A stretch of 34,840 nt of DNA from Bacteroidales bacterium (GCA_017476575.1 JAFUZO010000048.1:1-34840); one strand, 5' to 3'; positions 23,900-32,599 are shown, numbered from the stretch's first letter. The notes: generated by a model not told the origin, from the letters alone. Numbers and translations: made by a program.

Positions 23900-26800
23900 T
23901 CAGAAAGTTACGTTGACACCGAGGGCATACTGACGCATGGTGGAATAGCCGGCGGTGGCCCGCATTTCCGGGTCCATGCCGGAGAAACCGGTGATGGCGA
24001 AGAGGTTTTCACCCGTGGCGAAGACGCGCAGGTTGCGGATATAGGCCTTGCGGGTCCATTTCTCGGGCAGCGTGTAGCCGAGGGTGATGTTCTTCAGTTT
24101 GAGGAAGTCGCCCTTCTCCAGGTGCAGGGTCGAGACGGCGCTCGACTGGTCGTTGCCGGAGAGGTAACTCAGGCGGGGTTGCCGGGAAGAGAGGTTCGTC
24201 CGCGGGTCTTCCGGGTTCTTCGGGTCGAAGAAATAATGGTCCTTCGCCACGGCGTCCGCGATGGTGTAGCCGTAGATGGTGGCGGAGGAGTTCGACGCCA
24301 GCCGGTAGTAGTAGATGCTGAAGCCGGCGGCCCCGGACCAGTTCATGGAGAAGTCCAGTCCCTTCCACGCGAGGTAGGCGTTCAGGCCGTAGTTGTACTT
24401 CGGGGTCGTGGACGTCCCGCAGAAGTCGTAGTCGTAGGTGTTGCCGTAGATGCCGTCGCCGTTGGTGTCGGCATAGAGGTATTCGCCGTACCAGAGGCCG
24501 TCCTTGCGGACGGTGTGGGACGGGTAGAAGTCGTAGCCTTCGGCGATCATGGCGCGCAGCCACTTCATGTCGTCCACGGTGCGGACCATGCCGTCGCGCG
24601 GGCCGCCGTCGATGTCGACCGACCCGTCGTCGTTCCAGTAGCGGCCGGTCCCCTGGTAGACGGAGGGCAGGTAGAATTCGTTGATGAGATGCCCTTCGAG
24701 GATGCGGTTGTTCGAGCCGGTGGACACGTCGCCGATGTTGGTCGTGTAGACCAGGTTGCCGTCGGCGTCGGTGGTCCAGCCCCGCTGGAGGGTCCCCTTG
24801 TACTTCTCGACCCGGTTGCGGTTGAAGGAGAAGTTGCCGGAGATGCCGTAGGAGACGCTGCCGGCCTGGTCCTTCCAGGAGAGTTCCAGTTCGACGCCCT
24901 TGTTGGAGACCTCGGCGAGGTTCTGGCGGGGCCCGGAGGCGTTGCCCATCACCATGAGCATGTCCGGACGGTAGAGGATGCCGTCGGTGTACTTGCGGTA
25001 GAGGTCGACCGTCCCGGAGAGGCGTCCCCGGAAGAAGCCGAAGTCCAGCCCGAGGTTGGTCACGGTGGTGGCCTCCCAACTGAGGGCCTCGTTGGCGATG
25101 GAGGTGATGGCGAGGCCGCTCACGAGGCCGCCGCCGAGCGAATAGTTGGCGGTGCTGTAGGTCGGCTGCCATTCGTAGTTGCCGATGGAGTTGTTGCCCA
25201 GCCGTCCCCAGGAGGCCCGGAGTTTCAGGTTGTCCACGGGGATGCTCTCCATGAAGGGCTCCTGGCTGATGCGCCATCCGGCCGAGAAGGAGGGGAAGAC
25301 ACCCCAGCGGTGTTCCGGGGCGAACCGCGACGAACCGTCATACCGGAGGTTGGCCTCGAAGAGATAGCGGCTGTCGAAGGCATAGTTCACCCGCCCGAAG
25401 AAGGAGCGGGCGCCCCATTCGGTCCCCGAGCCGCCGGCGCTGTAGGGTTCCGTCGCGGAGGACGGGTCGCCGATGGCGGCATCCTGCAGGCCGAGTTTGG
25501 ACAGGGAGCCGGTGCGCTGCTGGAAATGCTGCTCCTCGTAGCCGGCCATCGCGGACACCTCATGCCGGCCGAGGGTCTGCGCATAGGTCAGCGTCTGGGA
25601 GAGTTTGTAGTGGTCCTCGCGGTTGTAACTCATGGAGGTGTACAGTTCGGACGGGTCGGCGGGGGCGGCGACGTACTGGCCCTGGGAGAAACTGTATTTC
25701 CCGTAACCGGTGTCGATGGAATGCTCCTCGTTGCGGAAGTCCTTGTAATAGAGGTCGATGTTGTAGTTGAACCAGCGCAGGAACTTCACGTTGGCATAGA
25801 AGTCGGTGAACAGTTGGTGGTTGATCCGGTAGCCGCGCGAGGTGTTCATGTCCAAGAGCGGGTTGTGGCTCTGCGGGTCCTCCTCGTTGGCCTCCGGGCC
25901 GCCGTACATGCCGTTCCAGTAGGGATAGACGCCCGGGACCATCTTCTGGGTGTTCAGCGACGTCAGCGAGCCGGTGTTGCCCCGCTCGTTGTCGGTGTGG
26001 TAGCCCCAGACCCGGCCGCCGAGGCGCAGGAAGGAGGTGACGTCGGAGAAGACGTTGACGCGCGCGAAATACCGCTTGTAGCCGGTGTTCTCGATGATGC
26101 CGGGGTTGTCGATATAGGAGAGGGACAGGTTGTAGCCCACGCGGTTCTCCTTCCCGGAGACGGTCACCGAGTGCTTCTGCATCCACTTGTCCTGGTAGAT
26201 TTCGTCCCACCAGTCGGTGTTCGGATAGGCGACGAAGTTGTAGTAGCCCGTGGAGGCGCGTCCCATCGGGTCGGCCTCCGCCGTCCGCCACTGGTCGATG
26301 GTGAACTGCGAGAACGGGGCCGCAAGGCCGACATTGACCGCCGACTCGTTCATCAGTTCCATGTACTGCGCGTAGTTGGAGACGGTGTGGATGACCTTGA
26401 ACGGCTGGTCGTAGGAGAACGTCGCGCTGTAGGTGACCTCCACCTTGCCGTCGGCCGCGCCGTTCTTCGTGGTCACGAGGATGACGCCGTTGGCGCCCCG
26501 GTTGCCGTAGATGGCGCAGGAGGCGGCGTCCTTCAGGACCGAGATCGAGGCGATGTCGTTCGGGTCGACGTTGGAGATGCTCTGCTCCATGCCGTCGACC
26601 AGCACGAGCGGGCCGCTGCTGTTGAGGGTGCCCAGGCCGCGGACCGTGTAGGAGAAGCCTTCGGAATACGGGTTGCCCGAGGCTTGCATGACCTGGAGGC
26701 CCGGGATGGCGCCGGTCAGGGCCTGGGCGGCGCTGAACATCGGCCGGGACTGTGTCCCGACGGATGCGAAGTCCATCGCGGCGACCGAGCCGGTCAGGTT

Positions 26801-27154
26801 GACTTTCTTCTGCACCCCGTAGCCCACGACGACGCTCTCCTCGAGTTGGATGCGGTCCTGGAGCAGGGTGACTTCGTAAGAGTCCGTGCCGTCGGCCAGC
26901 GTGATGACGGCCTTGGCGAAGCCGATGCCGACGACTTCGAGCGTCCGGGTCCCGGACGGGACCGGCAGGGCGAAGCGGCCGTCAATGTCGGTGGTGGTGC
27001 CGGTGGTCGTCCCCGGAATCAGGACGGAGACGCCGATGGCTGGCTCTCCCCCTTCTTCGAGGACGCGGCCGGTGATGGTCCGGGAATACTGTGCCCATGC
27101 AGAAGGCATGGCGGCGAGAAGGACCAGGATGGTCAGGGTAACCAATCGTTTCAT
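23900..27154 (-). CDS. SusC/RagA-family TonB-dependent outer-membrane transporter
   Basis: The 1084-residue protein imports glycan fragments across the outer membrane using TonB energy. A signal peptide (MKRLVTLTILVLLAAMPSAWAQ) precedes a carboxypeptidase-regulatory-like domain (about 24-105) and a TonB box region ending VVVGYG. The plug domain holds VRGLGTLNSSGPLVLVDGM and LKDAASCAIYGNRGANGVILVTTK, both SusC signatures. The barrel closes with YALGVNVTF. The ATG at 27154 was chosen over an in-frame start ten codons earlier because it begins the signal peptide. It is flanked by the lipoprotein gene (10 bases) and susD (5 bases). Confidence 0.96.
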   Translation of the reverse strand: MKRLVTLTILVLLAAMPSAWAQYSRTITGRVLEEGGEPAIGVSVLIPGTTTGTTTDIDGRFALPVPSGTRTLEVVGIGFAKAVITLADGTDSYEVTLLQDRIQLEESVVVGYGVQKKVNLTGSVAAMDFASVGTQSRPMFSAAQALTGAIPGLQVMQASGNPYSEGFSYTVRGLGTLNSSGPLVLVDGMEQSISNVDPNDIASISVLKDAASCAIYGNRGANGVILVTTKNGAADGKVEVTYSATFSYDQPFKVIHTVSNYAQYMELMNESAVNVGLAAPFSQFTIDQWRTAEADPMGRASTGYYNFVAYPNTDWWDEIYQDKWMQKHSVTVSGKENRVGYNLSLSYIDNPGIIENTGYKRYFARVNVFSDVTSFLRLGGRVWGYHTDNERGNTGSLTSLNTQKMVPGVYPYWNGMYGGPEANEEDPQSHNPLLDMNTSRGYRINHQLFTDFYANVKFLRWFNYNIDLYYKDFRNEEHSIDTGYGKYSFSQGQYVAAPADPSELYTSMSYNREDHYKLSQTLTYAQTLGRHEVSAMAGYEEQHFQQRTGSLSKLGLQDAAIGDPSSATEPYSAGGSGTEWGARSFFGRVNYAFDSRYLFEANLRYDGSSRFAPEHRWGVFPSFSAGWRISQEPFMESIPVDNLKLRASWGRLGNNSIGNYEWQPTYSTANYSLGGGLVSGLAITSIANEALSWEATTVTNLGLDFGFFRGRLSGTVDLYRKYTDGILYRPDMLMVMGNASGPRQNLAEVSNKGVELELSWKDQAGSVSYGISGNFSFNRNRVEKYKGTLQRGWTTDADGNLVYTTNIGDVSTGSNNRILEGHLINEFYLPSVYQGTGRYWNDDGSVDIDGGPRDGMVRTVDDMKWLRAMIAEGYDFYPSHTVRKDGLWYGEYLYADTNGDGIYGNTYDYDFCGTSTTPKYNYGLNAYLAWKGLDFSMNWSGAAGFSIYYYRLASNSSATIYGYTIADAVAKDHYFFDPKNPEDPRTNLSSRQPRLSYLSGNDQSSAVSTLHLEKGDFLKLKNITLGYTLPEKWTRKAYIRNLRVFATGENLFAITGFSGMDPEMRATAGYSTMRQYALGVNVTF

Positions 27155-27164
27155 ACCTTCGGAA

Positions 27165-28868
27165 CTATTTGAACATGAGTACATAGAGATTTTCGAATTC
27201 GGCGTCGTTCAGGTCGCCGGCCTGGTGGCTGGCCGTCGTGTCGAGGAAGTGGCGGCGCTGGTGGGGGAAGAATTCCGCGCCGCGGAGGTTGCCTTCCCGG
27301 TAGGCCCCGCCGTCCTGCAGGAGGATGGTGTTCCAGTAGTTCTCCTCCCAGAGGGCCCCGCTGGTGCAGCCCATGTCGACGAGGGCCTGGGCGACCTCGT
27401 AGACGGTCGAGCCGTCCTGGGTGGTGCTGGTCCATTGCGGCTGCGCATGGGAGTTGATGAGCATCTCGGTCTGGAGGATGACCACGGCGCCTTCTGCCGT
27501 GCAGCCGATGGCGGTGCGGCCGCTGCGCTGGGTCATGTAGGTCTCCAGCGGCTTCCAGTTGCTCCAGTCCGGGGTGATGAACGTATGCACGTCGGGGATG
27601 GGGGTCCATTCCTGGCGGTAGTTGGACTGGGAACGGCTGTCTTCGCCGCCGACGAGGTTGGCCCCGTCCTGGACGAGCATGAAGCAGCCTCCCGCGGCGA
27701 AATCGACCTCCCACGGGGCGCCGTCGGCGGCCGTCGGCGTCTCATGCGGCTTGGCGAAATGGTAGAGCACCCCGTCCACCGGCCAGGCATAGCGGATTTC
27801 GGCCTTGCCGTCCTTCACGCCGAGGACCGGCGGCGTTCCGAACGACGGGACGCGGGCGAAGTTCCCGTTGCGGTAGACGACCGGGCTGATATAGGAGTTG
27901 GATGCGGTCGCGGAGACCCGCCACATGCCCGGTCCCTGGTACGGGACGAACACGGTATGGCCGGGGTTGTCTTCCAGGGCGAGGGAGACCTTGGAGCGCG
28001 AGGTCGGGGAGAAGTCGGCCTTGGCTTTCAACTGCCCCTCCACCCGTCCGCCCGTGATGACGATGGCCCAGCCGGTCCGGCCGGCGGTTCCCGAGAGGGA
28101 CGTTGTCTGGTAGATGGCGATATGGTCCGGAAGGGTCACGTCGTGCGCGGCGCTCCAGGGCAGGGAGACGTCCTCCCAGCGGCCGGGGCCGGTTTCGATG
28201 GCGGAGCCCGCCGTGGCGGCGAGGGTATAGGTCTTTTCGTAGCCGATGGTCTTGTCGAGGACCTTGATCTCGGCCATCTTGCCGTTCAGGTCGAGGGCGG
28301 AAAGGTCCAGGGGTGCGACCAGTTCCGCATCCTCGGCCAGGTCCAGTTGGACCTGCACGCCGGAAAGGGCGTCGCGGCTGACCGTGTTCACGAATTTCAG
28401 GGTCATATGGCTGCCGACGGGGGCGGTGGACACGGTCTCCTCGCCGGCGGTGCCCCGGAGGCCCCGGATCTGCTGGTAGAGTTGTCCGGAGACACGGTAG
28501 CGGAGGTCGTCGATGCCGTCGTTGACCGTGATGGTCTGGGCGGCGCTGAGGTTCAGGTTGAAATCCCGGGTTTCGGGGGAGACGCGGGCCCCCCATCCGG
28601 GGTCCACCTCCAAGATGCAGGGAATGTTGTCAAGGTCCGTGCGGGCGCGGAATTCGAACACGATGTTCCGGTCGACGTCGTCGATGGCGGCATCGATCCA
28701 GCGGCCGTCGGCATCCTGGGCCCGGAAGGAGAGGATCGGATGCTCGGCGTACCCCTTGTCTTCGGACGGAGTCACGTCGAGTTCCTTCTCCCCGCACGAA
28801 ACCGCCCCGGTCAGCAGGAGCAGCAGGAGGGCGGCTGCACAAGGAGGATTCAGAAAGGTCTGTCTCAT
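27165..28868 (-). CDS. PUL lipoprotein, SusE-like/DUF5018-type with possible NAGPA-like C-terminal part
   Basis: The 567-residue protein has a lipoprotein signal ending AVSC (Cys25). The N-terminal half, with ILSFRAQDADGRW, VFEFRARTDLDNIPCILEVDPGWG and SAAQTITVNDG, looks like the Ig-like repeats of DUF5018/SusE-type surface proteins. The C-terminal third shows AAGGCFMLVQDGANLVGG, GRTAIGCTAEGAVVILQTE, and MGCTSGALWEENYWNTILLQDGG, an order that resembles the phosphodiester-glycosidase (NAGPA) domain, as in the intact family member at 32615. The usual NLDGGGSS motif is not conserved, so catalysis is uncertain. It is the first gene of the operon with SusC, SusD and GH43. Confidence 0.6.
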   Translation of the reverse strand: MRQTFLNPPCAAALLLLLLTGAVSCGEKELDVTPSEDKGYAEHPILSFRAQDADGRWIDAAIDDVDRNIVFEFRARTDLDNIPCILEVDPGWGARVSPETRDFNLNLSAAQTITVNDGIDDLRYRVSGQLYQQIRGLRGTAGEETVSTAPVGSHMTLKFVNTVSRDALSGVQVQLDLAEDAELVAPLDLSALDLNGKMAEIKVLDKTIGYEKTYTLAATAGSAIETGPGRWEDVSLPWSAAHDVTLPDHIAIYQTTSLSGTAGRTGWAIVITGGRVEGQLKAKADFSPTSRSKVSLALEDNPGHTVFVPYQGPGMWRVSATASNSYISPVVYRNGNFARVPSFGTPPVLGVKDGKAEIRYAWPVDGVLYHFAKPHETPTAADGAPWEVDFAAGGCFMLVQDGANLVGGEDSRSQSNYRQEWTPIPDVHTFITPDWSNWKPLETYMTQRSGRTAIGCTAEGAVVILQTEMLINSHAQPQWTSTTQDGSTVYEVAQALVDMGCTSGALWEENYWNTILLQDGGAYREGNLRGAEFFPHQRRHFLDTTASHQAGDLNDAEFENLYVLMFK

Positions 28869-28921
28869 GGAAGTCAGTTTTTAGTGGTTATCGTTTCCCC
28901 TATCCCTTCAATCAAAACTGA

Positions 28922-28953
28922 CAAAAATAAGGGTTTTGGATACGAAAAAGCAA
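28922..28953 (-). promoter_or_regulatory. Promoter of the lipoprotein-SusC-SusD-GH43 operon
   Basis: The minus strand has TTG (28951-28953), a 21-base spacer and TATTTTTG (28922-28929), a good match to the Bacteroidetes -33/-7 pair. The leader to the lipoprotein ATG is about 47 bases. It starts directly after the terminator of the upstream unit. Confidence 0.65.
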
Positions 28954-28989
28954 CAGCGAAACGAAATTGTAACAACTTTCGTTTCGCTG
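28945..28989 (-). terminator. Intrinsic terminator after the phosphoesterase gene
   Basis: CAGCGAAACGAAA (28954-28966) and TTTCGTTTCGCTG (28977-28989) form a perfect 13-bp stem; the 10-base loop can pair further. On the minus strand it is followed by TTGCTTTTT. It lies 25 bases past the phosphoesterase stop and separates the transporter-phosphoesterase unit from the SusC operon. The near-perfect palindrome could also be an operator. Confidence 0.75.
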
Positions 28990-29013
28990 CGCTTCAAGTT
29001 CCGGCCGACGGGA

Positions 29014-30147
29014 TCACCGCAGGACGAACCGGTGGGAAAGGAAGGTGGAGTCCCCGGCGTAGAAGTCGACGGAGACGTGTTTCCCCTTGACATCCAGCCG
29101 GTAGGAACCGGCCGCCGGGGAGTGGCTGTACTGCCGGAGACCGGGGCGGTATTCCTCGAAGAGGGCCGTCTCGTCGGGGATGGGTTGTCCGTTGTCCAGG
29201 CGGCTCATCTTCTTGCGGAGTTCGCCGTACTGGTCCGCGCCTTCGGCGTCGATGACGTAACGGCCCTGTTCCTCGCGGGCCCAGACGCTGTTCATGGTCA
29301 TCTGCGTGATGCGGCCGCCGTCGCCCCACCAGTCGGCGAATTCCGTCTTGTGCGTGTGGCCGCACAGGACGATGGCCTTGCGCCGGGCGAAGGCCTGCCG
29401 GAAATGGAGCCGGGCCTCGGTGTGCTCCGGCGTGTCCTTTCCGTGGTAGAACCACCGGCAACTGCCGCCGTCGAAGGGGAACACCGGCCCGTGGACCACG
29501 ATGAACGTGTGCCGGGCGCCCCGGGTCTCCTTCAGGAGTTTCTCCACCTCGGCGTCGTCCGGGTGGTTGAAGTCGATGACGAGATAGGCATCGCTGTCGA
29601 CGGTGAAGGCGAAGGTCGTCTTGGCGATGTCCTTCCCCAGTTCCTCCGACATGCGCTTCGGCATGTATTCGTGGTAGACCTTCTTGGCATCGGTGCCGCG
29701 GATGTCGTGGTTGCCGACGACCGTCACGAGGGGCAGGCCGCCGAACTGGCCCTTGAAGTCGTCCATCACGTCGTCCAGCATCTGGCGGTGCACCGCGCCG
29801 TCGCCGCAGTCGCCCTGGATGAGGTCGCCCATCTGGAGGACCATCCGGGTGTCGTCGTCGACCAGGCAGGCGGCCCGTTTGACCAGACGGGGGCAGCGTT
29901 CCCGCCACATCTCGCCGTTGCGGGCGAACTCGGCCCGCTGTACGCGGTTAAGCCATTCCGTGGGCTCGTTGTAATGAGAGTGGTACACGTCGGCGGGCTC
30001 GGTGTCGAAGTGGGTGTCGCCGAGGATGACGAGGTTGTAGTCGTCCTTTTTGCGCTTGGTCTTGCCTTCCAGCAGCGGCATGGGGCCGGTCAGGCCCAGT
30101 CCGACCAGGCCTGTTGCCGAAAGGGTGAGAAATTGTCTTCTATCCAT
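29014..30147 (-). CDS. Calcineurin-like metallophosphoesterase with Tat-type signal
   Basis: The 377-residue protein starts MDRRQFLTLSATGLVGLGL, with the twin arginines and FL of a Tat signal, so it probably works folded in the periplasm. The two-metal site is complete: Asp44 and His46 (GDTHFD), Asp108 (GDLIQGD), Asn146 and His147 (GNHD), His219 (VVHGPV) and His264, His266 (GHTH). Substrates in this fold are phosphomono- or diesters; which one is not readable here. The start at 30147 restores the signal; the longer open frame upstream lies over the transporter gene. It follows the organophosphate transporter by 20 bases, so the pair may release and then import a phosphorylated or dephosphorylated product. 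Confidence 0.9.
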   Translation of the reverse strand: MDRRQFLTLSATGLVGLGLTGPMPLLEGKTKRKKDDYNLVILGDTHFDTEPADVYHSHYNEPTEWLNRVQRAEFARNGEMWRERCPRLVKRAACLVDDDTRMVLQMGDLIQGDCGDGAVHRQMLDDVMDDFKGQFGGLPLVTVVGNHDIRGTDAKKVYHEYMPKRMSEELGKDIAKTTFAFTVDSDAYLVIDFNHPDDAEVEKLLKETRGARHTFIVVHGPVFPFDGGSCRWFYHGKDTPEHTEARLHFRQAFARRKAIVLCGHTHKTEFADWWGDGGRITQMTMNSVWAREEQGRYVIDAEGADQYGELRKKMSRLDNGQPIPDETALFEEYRPGLRQYSHSPAAGSYRLDVKGKHVSVDFYAGDSTFLSHRFVLR

Positions 30148-30167
30148 ATCGATGAATGTCCAGAGGG

Positions 30168-31556
30168 TCAGTTGTCGATTTCCCGGAGCACCTGTTCCGC
30201 CTTGGCGTAGCCGTCGGCAGGGGCGTTCCAGTAGGCGGCGAGGATGAGGGCGCCGACAAGCCCGAAGGCGATGGAGACGATGAAGACGGCGTTCCAGCCC
30301 ATGTCCGGGCGGTCGGCCAGGTAGCCGAACCCGATGCCGGAGATGGTGGTCGCCGCGTAGCAGAAGATGCCGCAGAAGCCGTTGGCGGAGCCGGAGGCCC
30401 GCTTGGTGGCATACTGCGAGCAGCTGACGCCCAGCAGGGCCTGGGGGCCGTAGATGAAGAAGGCCGAGGCGACGATGAGGATGGCGCTCCAGATCCACGG
30501 GGCACCCTGCGGGATGCGCCAGAAAGCGGCGAAGCACAGGGTGGCGCCGAGGGTGCACAGGGCGCTCGTCCGGAGGGTCTTGTTCTGGAGGAAGCGGTCG
30601 GTGACCCAGCCTGCGGTGATGGTGCCGAGGACGCCGCCGATCAGTTCGGAGGCGGCCACGATGCTCGCCGCAAGGGCGATGTCGAAGCCTTTGTACTGGG
30701 TCAGGAAGGAGGTGCCCCATTCGAGGATGGTGAACCGGATCACATAGACGCAGAAGTCGGCGATGGAAATGCCCCAGATGACGGGGTTGCGGAAGACCAT
30801 CTTGGACAGGAAGCGCTTGTAGCGCTCGCCGGTCAGCTGCTCCTCGGGTTCGGCGGCGATGTCCGGGGCCTCGTTGTCCAGTTCCGTCACGGGCGGCAGG
30901 CCGTACTCGGACGGGTCGTCCTTGAGGGTGAAGAACATGAGGACGGCTCCGAAGAGGGCGATGACGGCGGGGACGATGAAGCAGAGGTTCCAGGCGCTGT
31001 AGCCGAATTTCGACAGCATCCATCCGCACAGGGCGATGACGAGGCCGGCCCCGATGGAATGCGAGGCGTTCCAGATGCTCTGCTTGGTGGCCAGTTCCGA
31101 CGGGCGGAACCAGTGGGCCATCATGGCGGCGGTGGGCGGGTAGCCCATGCCGTGGACATAGCCGTTGAGGACCCACAGGGAGCCGATGAGGTACACCAGG
31201 CCGAGGGTCGCCTTGCCCTCCCCGTCGAGGAGGTTCATGAAGCCGTTGAGTTTCGGGGAGAAGCAGATGGCGAGGTTGATGACACAGGAAAGGACCAGCC
31301 CGAGGGTCATCAGCAGGCGCTTGGAGTACCGGTCGGCCAGCAGGCCGTTGACCATCCGCGACACTCCGTAGACGATGCCGTTGAGGGTCAGGAAGGTGCC
31401 GAGCTGGACCTTCGAGAGGCCGAGGGCGGCCTCCATGGCCGGGATGGCCGCACTGAAGTTCTTGCGGAGGAAGTAGTAGCAGGTGTAGCCGACAATCAGC
31501 ACCAGCAGCGTCCTCCATTGGAGTTGGATGTATCTTTTCCTTGTCGTTGTATCCAT
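30168..31556 (-). CDS. MFS transporter of the organophosphate:phosphate antiporter family (GlpT/UhpT type)
   Basis: The 462-residue protein has 12 predicted membrane helices with a central loop near residues 215-245. The OPA family exchanges organic phosphates such as glycerol-3-phosphate or hexose-6-phosphate for inorganic phosphate. Arg31 in TM1 (YYFLRKNF) and Arg274 in TM7 (VYVIRFTILEWGTSFL) match the two phosphate-binding arginines of GlpT (Arg45, Arg269). The family loop DPSEYGLP follows helix 6. The ATG at 31556 lies 18 bases after a -7 box. It forms a two-gene unit with the phosphoesterase. Confidence 0.92.
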   Translation of the reverse strand: MDTTTRKRYIQLQWRTLLVLIVGYTCYYFLRKNFSAAIPAMEAALGLSKVQLGTFLTLNGIVYGVSRMVNGLLADRYSKRLLMTLGLVLSCVINLAICFSPKLNGFMNLLDGEGKATLGLVYLIGSLWVLNGYVHGMGYPPTAAMMAHWFRPSELATKQSIWNASHSIGAGLVIALCGWMLSKFGYSAWNLCFIVPAVIALFGAVLMFFTLKDDPSEYGLPPVTELDNEAPDIAAEPEEQLTGERYKRFLSKMVFRNPVIWGISIADFCVYVIRFTILEWGTSFLTQYKGFDIALAASIVAASELIGGVLGTITAGWVTDRFLQNKTLRTSALCTLGATLCFAAFWRIPQGAPWIWSAILIVASAFFIYGPQALLGVSCSQYATKRASGSANGFCGIFCYAATTISGIGFGYLADRPDMGWNAVFIVSIAFGLVGALILAAYWNAPADGYAKAEQVLREIDN

Positions 31557-31573
31557 AGTCGTACTGTTTCCGC

Positions 31574-31581
31574 CAAAGGTA
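31574..31581 (-). promoter_or_regulatory. Putative -7 box of the transporter-phosphoesterase unit
   Basis: The minus strand reads TACCTTTG, matching TAnnTTTG, 17 bases before the transporter ATG. It is divergent from the rsmA box at 31616. Confidence 0.6.
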
Positions 31582-31615
31582 AACATTTCCCGTGGAAGTT
31601 CCGCCTCTTTTTTGC

Positions 31616-31623
31616 TATCTTTG
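31616..31623 (+). promoter_or_regulatory. Putative rsmA -7 box
   Basis: TATCTTTG matches TAnnTTTG. The rsmA ATG is 170 bases downstream, so the leader would contain the large hairpin at 31648-31771. Confidence 0.55.
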
Positions 31624-31647
31624 CGGCACGTTGAACCATGATGAGTA

Positions 31648-31771
31648 AAAAAGAACCTGCCGCATTTTTCCTCCTTCGGGCCCTCGTCCCTCCCGGCCTG
31701 ACGGTGCCAGTCCACCCACCCGCACTCATATGCCGCGGGCGACACGTTCCAAAATGCAGCAGGTTCTTTTT
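31648..31771. repeat. Large palindromic element before rsmA (related arms)
   Basis: Arms of 21 bases at 31648-31668 and 31751-31771 pair with one mismatch; the core AAAGAACCTGC/GCAGGTTCTTT shares AACCTGC with the other palindromic elements. The 82-base interior is different from those copies. It lies between the -7 box and the rsmA ATG, ending 21 bases before it. It is either a diverged family member or an independent leader hairpin. Confidence 0.65.
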
Positions 31772-31792
31772 ACGGAATACGGATGCCATGCT

Positions 31793-32599
31793 ATGGAAGT
31801 TAGAGCGAAAAAGGCCCTCGGCCAGCATTTCCTGACCGACCAGAAGGTCGCCCAGGCCATCGTCGATGCCCTGCAGGGCCCGCTGGACGGGACTGTCCCC
31901 GTCCTGGAGGTCGGGCCCGGCATGGGGGTACTGACCCGGTATCTCCTGGAGCGGGAAGACATCGACCTGAAACTGGTGGAGATCGACGGCGAGTCGGTGG
32001 AGTACCTGTTGACCCATTTCCCCGGGATGCAGGGCCGCCTCATGCAGGCGGATTTCCTGACCCTGCCCCTGGAGCGCATCTTCCGGGGACCGTTCGCCGT
32101 CATCGGGAACTTCCCCTACAACATCTCCTCGCAGATCTTCTTCAAGATCCTGGACCACAAGGACCATGTGCCGCAGGTCGTCGGCATGGTCCAGAAGGAG
32201 GTCGCCGAACGCATTGCCGAAGGGCCGGGGTCCAAAACCTATGGCATCCTATCCGTCCTGCTCCAGGCCTGGTACGATATCGAATACCTGTTCACCGTGG
32301 GGGCGGGCTGTTTCGCCCCGCCGCCGAAGGTCGAGTCGGCCGTCATCCGCCTGAAACGGAACGCCCGCACCGGTCTCGGCTGCGACGAAAGCCTGTTCAA
32401 GGCGGTGGTCAAGACCTCCTTCGGCCAGCGGCGGAAGATGATGCGCAGTCCCCTGAAACCCCTCGCCCGGGCCAAGGCCGCCCGCGAAGGCTGGACCGAC
32501 GGGCAACTCGCTGACTTCCTAGCCCAGCCCGTCTTCTCCCTCCGCCCCGAAACCCTCTCCGTCGAGGATTTCATCGCCCTCACCAACCTCCTCGCCTGA
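31793..32599 (+). CDS. rsmA: 16S rRNA dimethyladenosine transferase
   Basis: The 268-residue enzyme (KsgA) dimethylates two adjacent adenines near the 3' end of 16S rRNA. The family start KKALGQHFLTDQ is followed by the SAM-binding motif VLEVGPGMGVLT (residues 37-48), the acidic VEIDGES, and the catalytic NFPYNISS (106-113). FAPPPKVESAVIRL and a helical C-terminal domain complete it. The ATG at 31793 gives the usual N-terminus; the open frame begins earlier, inside the palindrome. It converges on the phosphodiester-glycosidase gene with 15 bases between stops. Confidence 0.97.
   Translation: MEVRAKKALGQHFLTDQKVAQAIVDALQGPLDGTVPVLEVGPGMGVLTRYLLEREDIDLKLVEIDGESVEYLLTHFPGMQGRLMQADFLTLPLERIFRGPFAVIGNFPYNISSQIFFKILDHKDHVPQVVGMVQKEVAERIAEGPGSKTYGILSVLLQAWYDIEYLFTVGAGCFAPPPKVESAVIRLKRNARTGLGCDESLFKAVVKTSFGQRRKMMRSPLKPLARAKAAREGWTDGQLADFLAQPVFSLRPETLSVEDFIALTNLLA

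Noticed and set aside
21099..29090. Very long plus-strand open frames opposite GH43, SusD, SusC and the lipoprotein gene
   Set aside because: High third-position GC in the real genes leaves the antisense frame open. The translations are valine, glycine, aspartate and arginine rich with no family features.
31638..31835. A 65-residue reading frame starting 14 bases after the rsmA -7 box, possible leader peptide
   Set aside because: It runs through the palindrome arms and into rsmA in another frame; codon use is mixed and the product is not protein-like. A regulatory leader peptide cannot be excluded but is not supported.
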